From positions 1 through 30,062 of the forward strand of contig DAIERN010000001.1 in NCBI GenBank assembly GCA_027346765.1: 30,062 nt of DNA. The letters are read 5' to 3'. The stretch comes from Chloroflexota bacterium (GTDB lineage Bacteria; Chloroflexota; Limnocylindria; Limnocylindrales; CSP1-4). Every line of letters starts with the position of its first letter. The stretch's first letter is position 1. This document shows, piece by piece, positions 17,978-25,515 of the stretch. A model generated the notes under the pieces. The model was not told the origin of the DNA. It searched no databases and saw only the letters and a program-made list of their open reading frames with translations. The translations under genes and the position numbers were made by a program.

Positions 17978-18910
17978 TCAGCGCTTGGCGGTCACCCGGA
18001 GGTAGGCAACCGTGGCCAGGGCGGCCGACACACCCACCGCGAGCACGAACAGCAGCGCCAGCAGGGGTGCCCCAACCAGGGGCGCGCCGGCGCCCGCACG
18101 CGGGTCGACCGGCAGCCCGATCACCGGGCTGGGCGCCGGCGACGGCGACAAGGGCGATGGGCTCGCGGCCAGGACAGGCGCTGCCAGCGCCGTGGCGGCG
18201 AATAGCGCCAGTCCTGCGGCAAGGACGAGCAGCGTCAGCCCCGCGGCGATCAGCACGGCCGCGGCGGCGACTCGCGCCCTGGCGCCACTTGCCAGGATAC
18301 GCATCGCGGCCGGCCGATCCAGGATCGTCACGATGAGCGGCCGGCCAAGGCCCGCGGTCAGGACGGGCTGGCCGCCGCGCAACACGGGGGTGCCGCAGGC
18401 GGTGACGTGCTCCACGGCGGAAAGCTGCTCGTAGGTCAGGCGGACCGCCGCATCAGGCGCAGCGCCGGCAGCGGCAGTGGCCATGTCGCCGTGCAGCTCA
18501 GCCACGCGGCCGGTGGCCACGCGGGGGATGGCCACGAGGCCGTCGCCCAGCGCGTCCTGGTCGATCGCCATGAAATCCGAGCGCGACTCAACTCCGAACG
18601 CCACCGCCTCACGCTCGTCGAGCACAGTTCGCCATTTGCCACCGGCGCCTTCCACCTCCAGGCGGGTGCGCCGGAAGACGAGTGGCCGGTCGTTGTCATC
18701 GGGGAATTCTTCGTCGCTGCTGACCCGGCCGCTCACGCGCACGTATACGGGCGGCCCGGCGGCGAGTTCCCGGCACTCAGCAAGCGGCACTTCGCGCGCC
18801 GCGGCGAGGGTACGGCCCAGCCGAAAGCGTGGGCCAAGGGTCCGCAGCAACAGGAGCGCAGCCGCGAGCACCAGCAGGCCGAGGAGCGCGAGGGCCAGGG
18901 AGGCGCTCAA
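17978..18910 (-). CDS. membrane protein of unknown function, weakly GIDE-like
   Basis: A 310-residue protein with an N-terminal membrane segment (residues 3-25) and a soluble domain of about residues 35-215. Two further hydrophobic stretches lie at about 216-245 and 280-303, separated by a Pro/Ser/Ala-rich loop. The soluble part contains VYVRVSGRV, RPLVFRRTRLE and WRTVLDEREAVAFGVE, which recalls prokaryotic GIDE-type domains in layout. The match is too weak to assign. The start is TTG at 18910, directly after an in-frame stop, with no ribosome-binding site; a downstream start is possible but would remove the first membrane segment. It lies upstream of the GGDEF gene with a 112-bp gap on the same strand. 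Confidence 0.6.
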   Translation of the reverse strand: MSASLALALLGLLVLAAALLLLRTLGPRFRLGRTLAAAREVPLAECRELAAGPPVYVRVSGRVSSDEEFPDDNDRPLVFRRTRLEVEGAGGKWRTVLDEREAVAFGVESRSDFMAIDQDALGDGLVAIPRVATGRVAELHGDMATAAAGAAPDAAVRLTYEQLSAVEHVTACGTPVLRGGQPVLTAGLGRPLIVTILDRPAAMRILASGARARVAAAAVLIAAGLTLLVLAAGLALFAATALAAPVLAASPSPLSPSPAPSPVIGLPVDPRAGAGAPLVGAPLLALLFVLAVGVSAALATVAYLRVTAKR

Positions 18911-19165
18911 TTACGTGGCCGAGTGGGGCAGCTGGCGGTGGCGGCGCAGCTCCCGGGCAAAGCGAAACCCGGAGAAACCTTCACGAGGCGTGGACCTTGA
19001 TGTAATCGCGGTCGCTAGCGTCGCTGCTGACCCCTCCGGGCTGGCGCAACGGTAGCCACGCCGTTCGCGCGGAGTCAATGCGGTTGTCCACCGTGGGTCG
19101 CAGCCGCTGAGCGTCTTGTCCACCGGTTATCCACCAAGACGGTGCCTGCTGACACCAGCCTGCAT
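18911..19165. other. 255-bp gap with hairpin and DnaA-box-like cluster
   Basis: No convincing gene. Read on the minus strand it is the leader of the membrane protein at 17978-18910. It has a G/C hairpin near 18949-18974, where CTCCCGGG faces CCCGGAG around an A-rich loop. Three DnaA-box-like sequences lie at 19084-19135 (separate entry). I looked for tRNA, RNase P, tmRNA and common riboswitch signatures and found none. Confidence 0.5.
19084..19135 (+). repeat. three DnaA-box-like 9-mers in the same orientation
   Basis: TTGTCCACC occurs at 19084-19092 and again at 19116-19124, and TTATCCACC at 19127-19135. Each differs from the DnaA boxes TTGTCCACA (high-GC bacteria) or TTATCCACA (E. coli) only at the last base. 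The second and third are two bases apart. They are the only such cluster I found in the window. No dnaA, dnaN or gidA gene is near, so a replication-origin role is not supported by context. Confidence 0.4.
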
Positions 19166-19756
19166 TCACGCGGAGCGCCCTGAATCAGCATCGAGGTACA
19201 CGTGCCCGCCGGCGTAGGTCGTCAGATCCAGCCGGCCGGCGATGAGCGCTGCGTCAATGATCACGTCGGTGTGGGCGGCGCGCCACGCCACCTCGCCGTT
19301 GCGGCGCAAGGCGATAGTCTCGATCTCGCTCTGCAACAGCACGTGGTCCAGCCGCGACGAGGCCAGGATGGCGACGATGGGTGAGCCGCTCGCGTGGGTC
19401 CAGGCAAGCGATCCCGAGCGCGGCTCGATCGCGTACAGGACAAAGCCGTAGGCGACGAGCAGCAGGCCTGCCTCGTCCCAGAGCGCGCCTGTCGGGTCGG
19501 CGTAGATGGGTGACGCGAAGCGGCCGGTCCAGCTTCCGGCCGGCGACTCGACGCGCAGCTCCAGCCGACACATCCGATCGGGCTCAGATCCGGCGAGGGG
19601 TCCATGGTCGACCAGCGTGCCCACCGCCTCTGAGATGGCAAACATCTCTGGCCCGCCGCCGCTGCCCGTCCAGCGGTAGCGCGCCGCGATGCCGCCGGGG
19701 TACTGCACCGCCAGGCGCTCAGCCAGGCGCTCATCCTCACCGCGCATCGCGGTCAC
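19166..19756 (-). CDS. unrecognised protein, possible PQQ-like beta repeats
   Basis: A 196-residue protein with no signal peptide or membrane segment. The C-terminal half contains successive strand-turn units: LVAYGFVLYAIEPRSGSLAW, LLQSEIETIALRRNGEVAW and HVYLDADSG. Their spacing and the xxLDxxxGxxxW pattern recall beta-propeller blades of the PQQ type, too few for a complete propeller. The N-terminal half is not recognised. The GTG start at 19754-19756 overlaps the stop of the YbaK-type gene by four bases (GTGA), so the two are translationally coupled. An ATG at 19747 is an alternative. Confidence 0.6.
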   Translation of the reverse strand: MTAMRGEDERLAERLAVQYPGGIAARYRWTGSGGGPEMFAISEAVGTLVDHGPLAGSEPDRMCRLELRVESPAGSWTGRFASPIYADPTGALWDEAGLLLVAYGFVLYAIEPRSGSLAWTHASGSPIVAILASSRLDHVLLQSEIETIALRRNGEVAWRAAHTDVIIDAALIAGRLDLTTYAGGHVYLDADSGRSA

Positions 19757-20286
19757 GACTGGGCGTTGGCGGGCACCGACTGCGGGCCGCCGTCGCGCTC
19801 GGCAGCGATGGCCGTGACCGTGGCGTTGGCCAGGACGCGCAAGGTCGCGGGCGCGACCGGGAACACGGCGTTGGGCGTGCCCGCCGCTGCCCAGACGAGC
19901 TCGAAGCGGCCCAGGTCCGGGTCCATGAGGGTGCGTATCTGCGTGGCGTGGCCGAACGGCGGAATGCCGCCAATGGAGAACCCGGTCAGCTCGCGCGCCT
20001 CATCGGCGGTTGCGCGTCGGATCGTCGGTTCGGTCAGGGTCGTCGCCAGGAGGGCGACGTCGACCGTGTTGGCGCCGCTCGCGAGGACGAGCCACGGCCT
20101 GATGCCGTTGGCGCCGTCGGCGACGAAGATGAGGCTCTTCACGATCTGGCCCACTTCAGCGCCGACTGCCGCAGCTGCCTCAGCCGCGGTGTGGGTCGAA
20201 CGCTCGAACAGCTTCACCTCGAGCTGGACGCCTTTGCGCGTTGCAGCGTCGAGCACACGCTGGACCGCAGGTGGGAACGGGGACAT
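19753..20286 (-). CDS. YbaK/ProX-type aminoacyl-tRNA deacylase
   Basis: A 177-residue single-domain protein of the YbaK/EbsC family, which hydrolyses mischarged aminoacyl-tRNA (for example Cys-tRNA-Pro or Ala-tRNA-Pro) in trans. Motifs are THTAAEAAAAVGAEVGQIVK, with the lysine as probable catalytic/binding residue, then SLIFV, WLVLASGANTVD, and the GFSIGGIPPFGH region that shapes the substrate pocket. I chose ATG 20286 because the upstream in-frame extension reaches into the TPP riboswitch and is not conserved. It is divergent from the thiamine operon and is followed by the coupled unrecognised gene. The exact tRNA substrate cannot be read from the sequence. Confidence 0.88.
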   Translation of the reverse strand: MSPFPPAVQRVLDAATRKGVQLEVKLFERSTHTAAEAAAAVGAEVGQIVKSLIFVADGANGIRPWLVLASGANTVDVALLATTLTEPTIRRATADEARELTGFSIGGIPPFGHATQIRTLMDPDLGRFELVWAAAGTPNAVFPVAPATLRVLANATVTAIAAERDGGPQSVPANAQS

Positions 20287-20317
20287 GCAGCCGAGTCTAG
20301 CGGCAGCGGCGGGCGAG

Positions 20318-20323
20318 TAGAAT
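20318..20323 (+). promoter_or_regulatory. candidate -10 element of the thiamine operon
   Basis: TAGAAT differs from TATAAT at one position and lies so that transcription would begin near 20330, about ten bases before the riboswitch. The hexamer 17 bp upstream is a poor -35 match. A small inverted repeat, GAATT/AATTC (20320-20324 and 20330-20334), overlaps it. Confidence 0.35.
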
Positions 20324-20340
20324 TCACTCAATTCAACACC

Positions 20341-20431
20341 GGGACAGGGGAGCGCCACCAACGCGCTGAGAGTGCGGCCTAGCCGCAGACCCTAGGAACC
20401 TGATCTGGTTCGTACCAGCGAAGGGAGTCCG
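20341..20431 (+). ncRNA. TPP riboswitch (THI element) aptamer
   Basis: The conserved aptamer parts appear in order: GGGGAGC at 20347-20353, CTGAGAG at 20366-20372, ACCCT at 20389-20393, GAACCTGATCTGG at 20396-20408, and CCAGCGAAGGGA at 20415-20426. A short hairpin (TGCGGC-CTA-GCCGCA, 20373-20387) separates CTGAGAG from ACCCT. The closing helix is weak, formed by GGAC (20342-20345) with GTCC (20427-20430). The CTGGT/ACCAG hairpin at 20405-20418 is present. It precedes thiamine pyrophosphokinase and thiamine transport genes, exactly the targets expected for TPP-mediated repression. Confidence 0.95.
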
Positions 20432-20440
20432 AGACAAGCA

Positions 20441-20462
20441 CTCTGTCCCCACCAGATGGAGG
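20441..20462 (+). promoter_or_regulatory. riboswitch expression platform and ribosome-binding site
   Basis: GGAGG at 20458-20462 lies seven bases before GTG 20470 and decides the thiN start; the TTG at 20464 is too close. CCACC (20449-20453) can fold back on GGAGG around the loop AGAT, with one A-A mismatch, hiding the site. ACCAGAT (20451-20457) is also exactly complementary to ATCTGGT (20403-20409) inside the aptamer. CTCTGTCCC (20441-20449) can pair with GGGACAGGG (20341-20349). These competing pairings are what a translational switch needs; the mechanism is inferred. Confidence 0.55.
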
Positions 20463-20469
20463 CTTGCGC

Positions 20470-21135
20470 GTGTTCGTAACCCTGATCGTTGCCGACGGTG
20501 ACGTCCCGTCACGCGCTGCGGTCGATCAGCTGCTGGGCGCCGCGCCGCAGCTGGTCATCGCCGCCGACGGCGGCGCACTGAAGGCAGAGGCGTTGGGCTA
20601 TCCGCCGCGCGTCGTGGTGGGTGACGCGGACTCCCTCGCGCCAACAGACGTGGAGCGCTTCCGCGCGGCCGGCGTGGACGTCCTCATCCGGCCCCCCGAC
20701 AAGGACGAGAGCGACACCGAGCTGGCGCTGGACGACGCGCTGAACCGCGGCGCCACGCGCGTCGTCATCGTCGGCGGCTTTGGCGGTCGGCGGCTGGAGC
20801 ACACCCTCGCCAACGTCCTGCTGCTCGCCTCGGAGCGGCTCAAGGGGCGCGACATCTGCCTGGCCGACGGCGCGAGCACGCTGCGCGTCATGCACAGCAA
20901 CGAAACGCTCGAGATCAACGGTTGGCCGCACGACTACGTCTCGCTGCTGCCGCTGACGTGGCACGTGTCCGGCGTAACGACCGTGGGCCTGCGCTACGCG
21001 TTGACCAACGAGATGCTCGAACAGGGCCCGGCGCGCGGGTTGTCGAATGAGCTGACATCCCACACGGCGACCATCCAGATCGACCAGGGCCGGCTGGCCG
21101 TCGTGCACACGCGAAGAAACGAGGTTGACCGATGA
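20470..21135 (+). CDS. thiN: thiamine pyrophosphokinase
   Basis: A 221-residue cytoplasmic enzyme that transfers pyrophosphate from ATP to thiamine, giving the cofactor TPP. The N-terminal catalytic domain shows LVIAADGGALKAEALG, the acidic motif VVVGDADSL and DKDESDTELALDDAL, which bind ATP and magnesium. The C-terminal beta domain that receives thiamine contains SLLPLTWHVSGVTTVGLRY, LSNELTSHTATIQIDQG. Length fits the bacterial ThiN/TPK family. The start is GTG 20470, set by GGAGG seven bases upstream; a TTG six bases earlier is rejected. It is the first gene behind the TPP riboswitch. Its stop overlaps the thiB ATG (ATGA at 21132-21135), tying salvage kinase and importer together. Confidence 0.93.
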   Translation: MFVTLIVADGDVPSRAAVDQLLGAAPQLVIAADGGALKAEALGYPPRVVVGDADSLAPTDVERFRAAGVDVLIRPPDKDESDTELALDDALNRGATRVVIVGGFGGRRLEHTLANVLLLASERLKGRDICLADGASTLRVMHSNETLEINGWPHDYVSLLPLTWHVSGVTTVGLRYALTNEMLEQGPARGLSNELTSHTATIQIDQGRLAVVHTRRNEVDR

Positions 21136-22244
21136 ACCGACCGATTCTGCTGACGCTTGCGGCTCTCGCAGCCGTTGTCGTCATCGTTGTCGCCGCCTTG
21201 TCCGGATTTGGCACGACGCCCAATCCGGACGCGCTGGGCACCCCCGAGCCGACGCCAACCAAGGCTCCTCCGCCCACCCAGCTCACCCTTCTGACCCATG
21301 ACTCGTTCGCGGTCACACCAGAGGTTCTGGCGCTGTTCGAATCGGACCACAACGCCAAGGTCAACGTCCTCCGCGCGGGCGACGCCGGCGCGATGGTCAA
21401 CCAGGCGATCCTGACCAAGGACAGCCCGGTGGCTGACGTGCTGTTCGGCGTCGACAACACCTTCCTGTCGCGCGCCCTGGACGCGGGCATCTTCGAGCCG
21501 TATCACGCGACTGGCGTCGACGCGGTGCCCGCCGCGCTCCGGCTTGACGCGCGCGAGCGAGTGACACCCATCGACTACGGCGACGTCTGCATCAACACCG
21601 ATCTCGCGGCCTACAGCGCCGCCAACCCGGCGCCGCAGACCCTCGAGGATCTGGCCAAACCTGCTTACAGGTCACAGCTGGTGGTCGAGGACCCGGGCAC
21701 CTCCTCACCGGGGCTCGCATTCATGCTCGCGACCATCGCCCACTTCGGCGAGAGCGGCTCGTACACGTGGCTCGACTACTGGCGCGACCTGCGCGCCAAC
21801 GACGTGTCGATCGTGTCTGGCTGGGAGGAGGCCTACGACAGCACCTTCTCCGGTGGCTCGGGCGGCGGCGACAGGCCGTTGGTCGTTTCCTATGCGACGA
21901 GTCCTGTGGCCGAGGTCTTTTACGCGCCCTCGCCCCAGCCCGCCCAATCGCCCACGGGCGTGATGACCGACGGCTGCTTCCGGCAAGTCGAGTTTGCCGG
22001 AGTGCTGGCGGGCGCAAAGCAGCCCGACCTGGCCAAGGCGCTGGTCGACTACATGCTCACGCCGACCTTCCAGGCCGACATCCCGCTCAACATGTTCGTC
22101 TTCCCGGCGGTGCCCACCGCCACGGTGCCGCAGGTCTTCAATGACTTCGCGGTGCAGGTGCCGGCGCCGCTGACCATGGCGCCGGAGGAGATTGGCGCGA
22201 ACCGCGACCGCTGGATCAACGAATGGTCAGCCGCCGCCCACTGA
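21132..22244 (+). CDS. thiB: thiamine ABC transporter substrate-binding protein
   Basis: A 370-residue extracytoplasmic thiamine-binding protein. It has one N-terminal hydrophobic segment (about 4-27), then a Pro/Thr-rich linker, then the binding domain from about residue 50. No lipobox cysteine is present, so it is probably tethered by an uncleaved membrane anchor, unlike a lipoprotein or a free periplasmic ThiB. Strong family motifs are GDAGAMVNQAIL, SPVADVLFGVDNTFLSRALD, TPIDYGDVCINTD, TSSPGLAFMLATIAHFGE, LRANDVSIVSGWEEAY and PLVVSYATSPVAEVFY. It is coupled to thiN upstream by ATGA and overlapped for 22 bases by thiP downstream. Confidence 0.94.
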   Translation: MNRPILLTLAALAAVVVIVVAALSGFGTTPNPDALGTPEPTPTKAPPPTQLTLLTHDSFAVTPEVLALFESDHNAKVNVLRAGDAGAMVNQAILTKDSPVADVLFGVDNTFLSRALDAGIFEPYHATGVDAVPAALRLDARERVTPIDYGDVCINTDLAAYSAANPAPQTLEDLAKPAYRSQLVVEDPGTSSPGLAFMLATIAHFGESGSYTWLDYWRDLRANDVSIVSGWEEAYDSTFSGGSGGGDRPLVVSYATSPVAEVFYAPSPQPAQSPTGVMTDGCFRQVEFAGVLAGAKQPDLAKALVDYMLTPTFQADIPLNMFVFPAVPTATVPQVFNDFAVQVPAPLTMAPEEIGANRDRWINEWSAAAH

Positions 22245-23857
22245 CCACGGTCGCGCTGGCGGTGCTGCCGCTGGCGTTCATCGCCCTGTTCTTCGTCTGG
22301 CCCGTGGCGAGCATCCTGGTGCGCGGCCTCGCGCCCGGCGGGACGCTTGATCTGGCTGTGCCGGTGGCGGTGCTGACGCGGCCCGAGACGCTGAGCGTCT
22401 GTTGGTTCACCTTCTGGCAGGCGGTTGTCTCGACGCTGCTGACGCTCGCGCTGGGGCTGCCCGGCGCATACGTCCTCGCGCGTTTCGACTTCCCGGGCCG
22501 GCGCCTGCTCAACGCGCTCGCGCTGGTGCCGTTCGTTCTACCCACGGTCGTGGTGGGTTCCGCCTTCCTCGCCCTGATCGGGCCGAAGGGCGCGCTGGGC
22601 CTGCGGCTGGACCACACGATCTGGGCCATCCTCGCGGCGCACGTCTTCTACAACTGCGCGGTCGTCCTGCGCCTGGTGGGTGGCGTCTGGGCACAGCTCG
22701 ATCCAAGGACAGAGGAGGTGGCGCGCGTCCTGGGCGCGAGCCGCTGGCGGGCCTTCCGCCAGGTGACCTGGCCGCTGCTCCGGCCGGCCGTGCTGTCCGC
22801 CACCTCGATCGTGTTCCTGTTCACGTTCACCTCGTTCGGCGTGATCCTGATCTTGGGCGGCTACGGCTATTCGACGATCGAGGTCGCGGTGTATCGCGCG
22901 GCCGCGGTGCTGCTCGACCTGCCTGCCGCGGCCACACTGGCGCTCCTGCAGCTGGCCTTCCTGGCTGCCCTGCTGGTCGTGTATGGGCGTGTCGCGGGCA
23001 ATGGCGCGATGAGCCAGCGGCTCACGGCAGCCCGGGTGGCAGCGCGGCGACCCCGGGGTCGCGCGGAGTGGGCGTTCGTCGGCGCCACCATCGGCCTCCT
23101 GGCGCTCTTCCTTGGCCTGCCGCTGGCGGCGCTCGTCGAGCGCGCCCTGGCCGGATCGAACGGCTACGGTCTGGAGAACTTCAGCACCCTCTTCGGCGAA
23201 AGCGCGCGCGGCGCGCTGTTCGTGCCGCCCATCGATGCGATCCGCAACTCGCTCGCCTTCGCGACCGCGGCCACGGCGATCGCGCTGCCGCTGGGCCTGC
23301 TCGCGGCCGCGGTCATCGCTTATCGCCGGGGCAGGCTCGCCACCGCCTTTGATGCGCTCCTGATGCTGCCGCTGGGCACCTCGGCGGTGATCGTCGGCTT
23401 CGGCTTTCTCGTGTCGCTGGGCCAGCTGCCCTTCGACCTGCGCACGTCGCCGCTGTTGATCCCCGTCGCCCACGCGCTCGTCGCTTTGCCCTTCGTCATC
23501 CGCGCAACCGTCCCGCTGTTGCGCTCGATCGATCGCCGCCTCAAGGAAGCCGCGGCGGTCCTGGGTGCGTCGCCAGCTAGGACGTGGCGGATGGTCGAGC
23601 TGCCCATGGTCGGTCGGGCGCTGCTGGTCGGAGGCTCGTTCGCATTCGCAGTTTCGCTGGGCGAATTCGGCGCAACGCTCTTTATCGTCCGACCCGACGC
23701 GCCCACCATGCCCATCGCGATCTACCGACTGCTCAGCCAGCCCGGCGCGCTCGCCTTTGGCCAGGCCATGGCCATGGCCACCGTGCTGATGGCGGTGACC
23801 GCGATCGCGGCGCTGGCGTTCGACCGGCTGCGGACGACGAGTGTGGGCAGCACCTGA
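22223..23857 (+). CDS. thiP: thiamine ABC transporter permease
   Basis: A 544-residue integral membrane protein containing two fused binding-protein-dependent permease domains, as in E. coli ThiP. Each half has an EAA loop for contacting the ATPase: EVARVLGASRWRAFRQVTWP in the first and AAAVLGASPARTWRMVELP in the second. About twelve membrane helices are visible. The ATG at 22223 lies inside the end of thiB, so translation is coupled. The stop TGA overlaps the first base of the thiQ ATG. Function is import of thiamine delivered by ThiB across the cytoplasmic membrane. Confidence 0.94.
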   Translation: MVSRRPLTTVALAVLPLAFIALFFVWPVASILVRGLAPGGTLDLAVPVAVLTRPETLSVCWFTFWQAVVSTLLTLALGLPGAYVLARFDFPGRRLLNALALVPFVLPTVVVGSAFLALIGPKGALGLRLDHTIWAILAAHVFYNCAVVLRLVGGVWAQLDPRTEEVARVLGASRWRAFRQVTWPLLRPAVLSATSIVFLFTFTSFGVILILGGYGYSTIEVAVYRAAAVLLDLPAAATLALLQLAFLAALLVVYGRVAGNGAMSQRLTAARVAARRPRGRAEWAFVGATIGLLALFLGLPLAALVERALAGSNGYGLENFSTLFGESARGALFVPPIDAIRNSLAFATAATAIALPLGLLAAAVIAYRRGRLATAFDALLMLPLGTSAVIVGFGFLVSLGQLPFDLRTSPLLIPVAHALVALPFVIRATVPLLRSIDRRLKEAAAVLGASPARTWRMVELPMVGRALLVGGSFAFAVSLGEFGATLFIVRPDAPTMPIAIYRLLSQPGALAFGQAMAMATVLMAVTAIAALAFDRLRTTSVGST

Positions 23858-24882
23858 TGCTCCGCCTCGAGGACGTCCGGGTTAGCTTTGGGGCCACGAC
23901 CGCCCTTGACCGCCTCAGCCTGGACCTTGGCCCCGCCGAGCGCCTGGCAGTCCTGGGACCCAGCGGCTCGGGCAAGTCCACCCTCCTGCGGGCAATCGCC
24001 GGATTGGAGCCGCTCGCCGGCGGGCGGGTCACCTGGGCCGGCGCGGATCTCGCCCATGTCCCCGTCCACCAGCGCGGCTTTGGGCTGATGTTCCAGGACT
24101 ACGCGCTGTTCCCCCATCGCGATGTCGCCGGCAACGTGGCCTTTGGGCTCGAAACACGTGACGTGCCCGCGGCACGGCGGGCGGGGCGCGTCGACGAAGT
24201 TCTGGCGCTGGTCGGGTTGCGCGGCTACGGCCCGCGGCGCATCGATCAGCTGAGCGGCGGCGAGCAGCAGCGGGTCGCGCTGGCCCGCGCCCTCGCACCC
24301 ACGCCGCGGCTGCTGATGCTCGACGAGCCCCTGGGCGCGCTCGATCGGGGCCTGCGGACGCGGCTGCTCGACGAGCTCGCCGGGTTGTTCGCGCAGCTTG
24401 GCCTGCCGATCATCTACGTGACCCATGACCAGGAGGAGGCGCTGGCGCTGGGCGAGCGCGTGGCCGTGCTGAACAACGGCCGGCTCGAGGCGGTCATGCC
24501 AGCGCGCGAGCTCTGGCTGAAGCCGCCGAACGAGTTCGTGGCACGCTTCCTGGGCTTGAACAACGTCCTGCCGCTGTCCGGCGGCGGCAGCTCCGTCACC
24601 ACACCGTTGGGCGCGCTCGCGCTGGGCAATGCACGGGCCGACTCGACCCGGGTGCTGATTCGACCCGACGCGCTGAAGCTCAGCGCTGACGGGCCGCTCA
24701 GTGGGGTAGTGGAGGCGGTCACCTTCCGCGGTGAATCAACGACGATCCTCGTCCGACCCGCGGGCTGCGACGACGGCCCGCCGCTGGAAGCGCACCTCAA
24801 GACTGCCGACAGCGCCCCGCCGGTGGTCGGTCAGACGGTCACCCTTGCGGTCGAGCCGTCCGGCGTGGTCTTCCTGCCCTGA
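23857..24882 (+). CDS. thiQ: thiamine ABC transporter ATP-binding protein
   Basis: A 341-residue ATPase. The ABC domain covers about residues 1-235: Walker A GPSGSGKST at 34-42, Q-loop MFQDYALFPHRDV, signature LSGGEQQRVALARAL, Walker B LLMLDEPLGALD and the H-loop IIYVTHDQEEAL. It then continues into a TOBE-like regulatory domain (about 245-340, with RPDALKL and VEAVTFRGESTTILV). E. coli ThiQ lacks that domain, so this subunit is longer and resembles Fbp/Pot-type ATPases. Position and TGATG overlap with thiP make the thiamine role clear. The frame is open into thiP, but ATG 23857 starts the domain correctly. It is the last gene of the riboswitch-controlled set. Confidence 0.92.
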   Translation: MLRLEDVRVSFGATTALDRLSLDLGPAERLAVLGPSGSGKSTLLRAIAGLEPLAGGRVTWAGADLAHVPVHQRGFGLMFQDYALFPHRDVAGNVAFGLETRDVPAARRAGRVDEVLALVGLRGYGPRRIDQLSGGEQQRVALARALAPTPRLLMLDEPLGALDRGLRTRLLDELAGLFAQLGLPIIYVTHDQEEALALGERVAVLNNGRLEAVMPARELWLKPPNEFVARFLGLNNVLPLSGGGSSVTTPLGALALGNARADSTRVLIRPDALKLSADGPLSGVVEAVTFRGESTTILVRPAGCDDGPPLEAHLKTADSAPPVVGQTVTLAVEPSGVVFLP

Positions 24883-24897
24883 GCGCATAATCGGCCG

Positions 24898-25411
<514 letters not shown>

Positions 25412-25413
<2 letters not shown>

Positions 25414-25447
25414 GGCATCGCCCGTGGGGGGAGACGAACGATGCCTC
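25412..25447 (+). other. 9-bp stem hairpin after the peroxiredoxin gene
   Basis: GAGGCATCG (25412-25420) and CGATGCCTC (25439-25447) are perfect reverse complements around an 18-base loop rich in G. The left arm overlaps the last bases of the peroxiredoxin stop codon. No T run follows, so it may be a Rho-type or processing structure or part of a leader RNA for the next gene rather than an intrinsic terminator. Confidence 0.5.
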
Positions 25448-25487
25448 GACCGAAAGGATATACCGCAGTTTGGGCGTCGCGAAGCGG

Positions 25488-25515
25488 TTTTGAAATACAA
25501 GTTACACCTTCAAAA
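25488..25515 (+). promoter_or_regulatory. AT-rich inverted repeat abutting the PIG-L start
   Basis: TTTTGAA (25488-25494) and TTCAAAA (25509-25515) are inverted repeats 14 bases apart, in a conspicuously AT-rich patch. The second arm ends on the A of the PIG-L ATG. It could be an operator or a weak hairpin at the start codon. No Shine-Dalgarno sequence is visible. Confidence 0.35.

Noticed and set aside
19040..19110. Possible tRNA, from a D-arm-like GGCGCAACGGTAGCC
   Set aside because: No matching anticodon stem or GGTTCGANNCC T-arm can be formed in the following bases.
18911..19123. 70-codon minus-strand frame ending next to the 17978-18910 gene
   Set aside because: Composition resembles translated non-coding DNA, it contains the DnaA-like boxes and a hairpin, and it has no domain or ribosome-binding site.
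19084..19135. Chromosomal replication origin
   Set aside because: Only three imperfect DnaA-like boxes, no AT-rich unwinding region, and no dnaA, dnaN, rpmH or gid gene nearby.
22402..23473. Long frames on both strands within thiP
   Set aside because: Out-of-frame shadows of a clearly recognised permease, with repetitive Arg/Gly/Ala composition.
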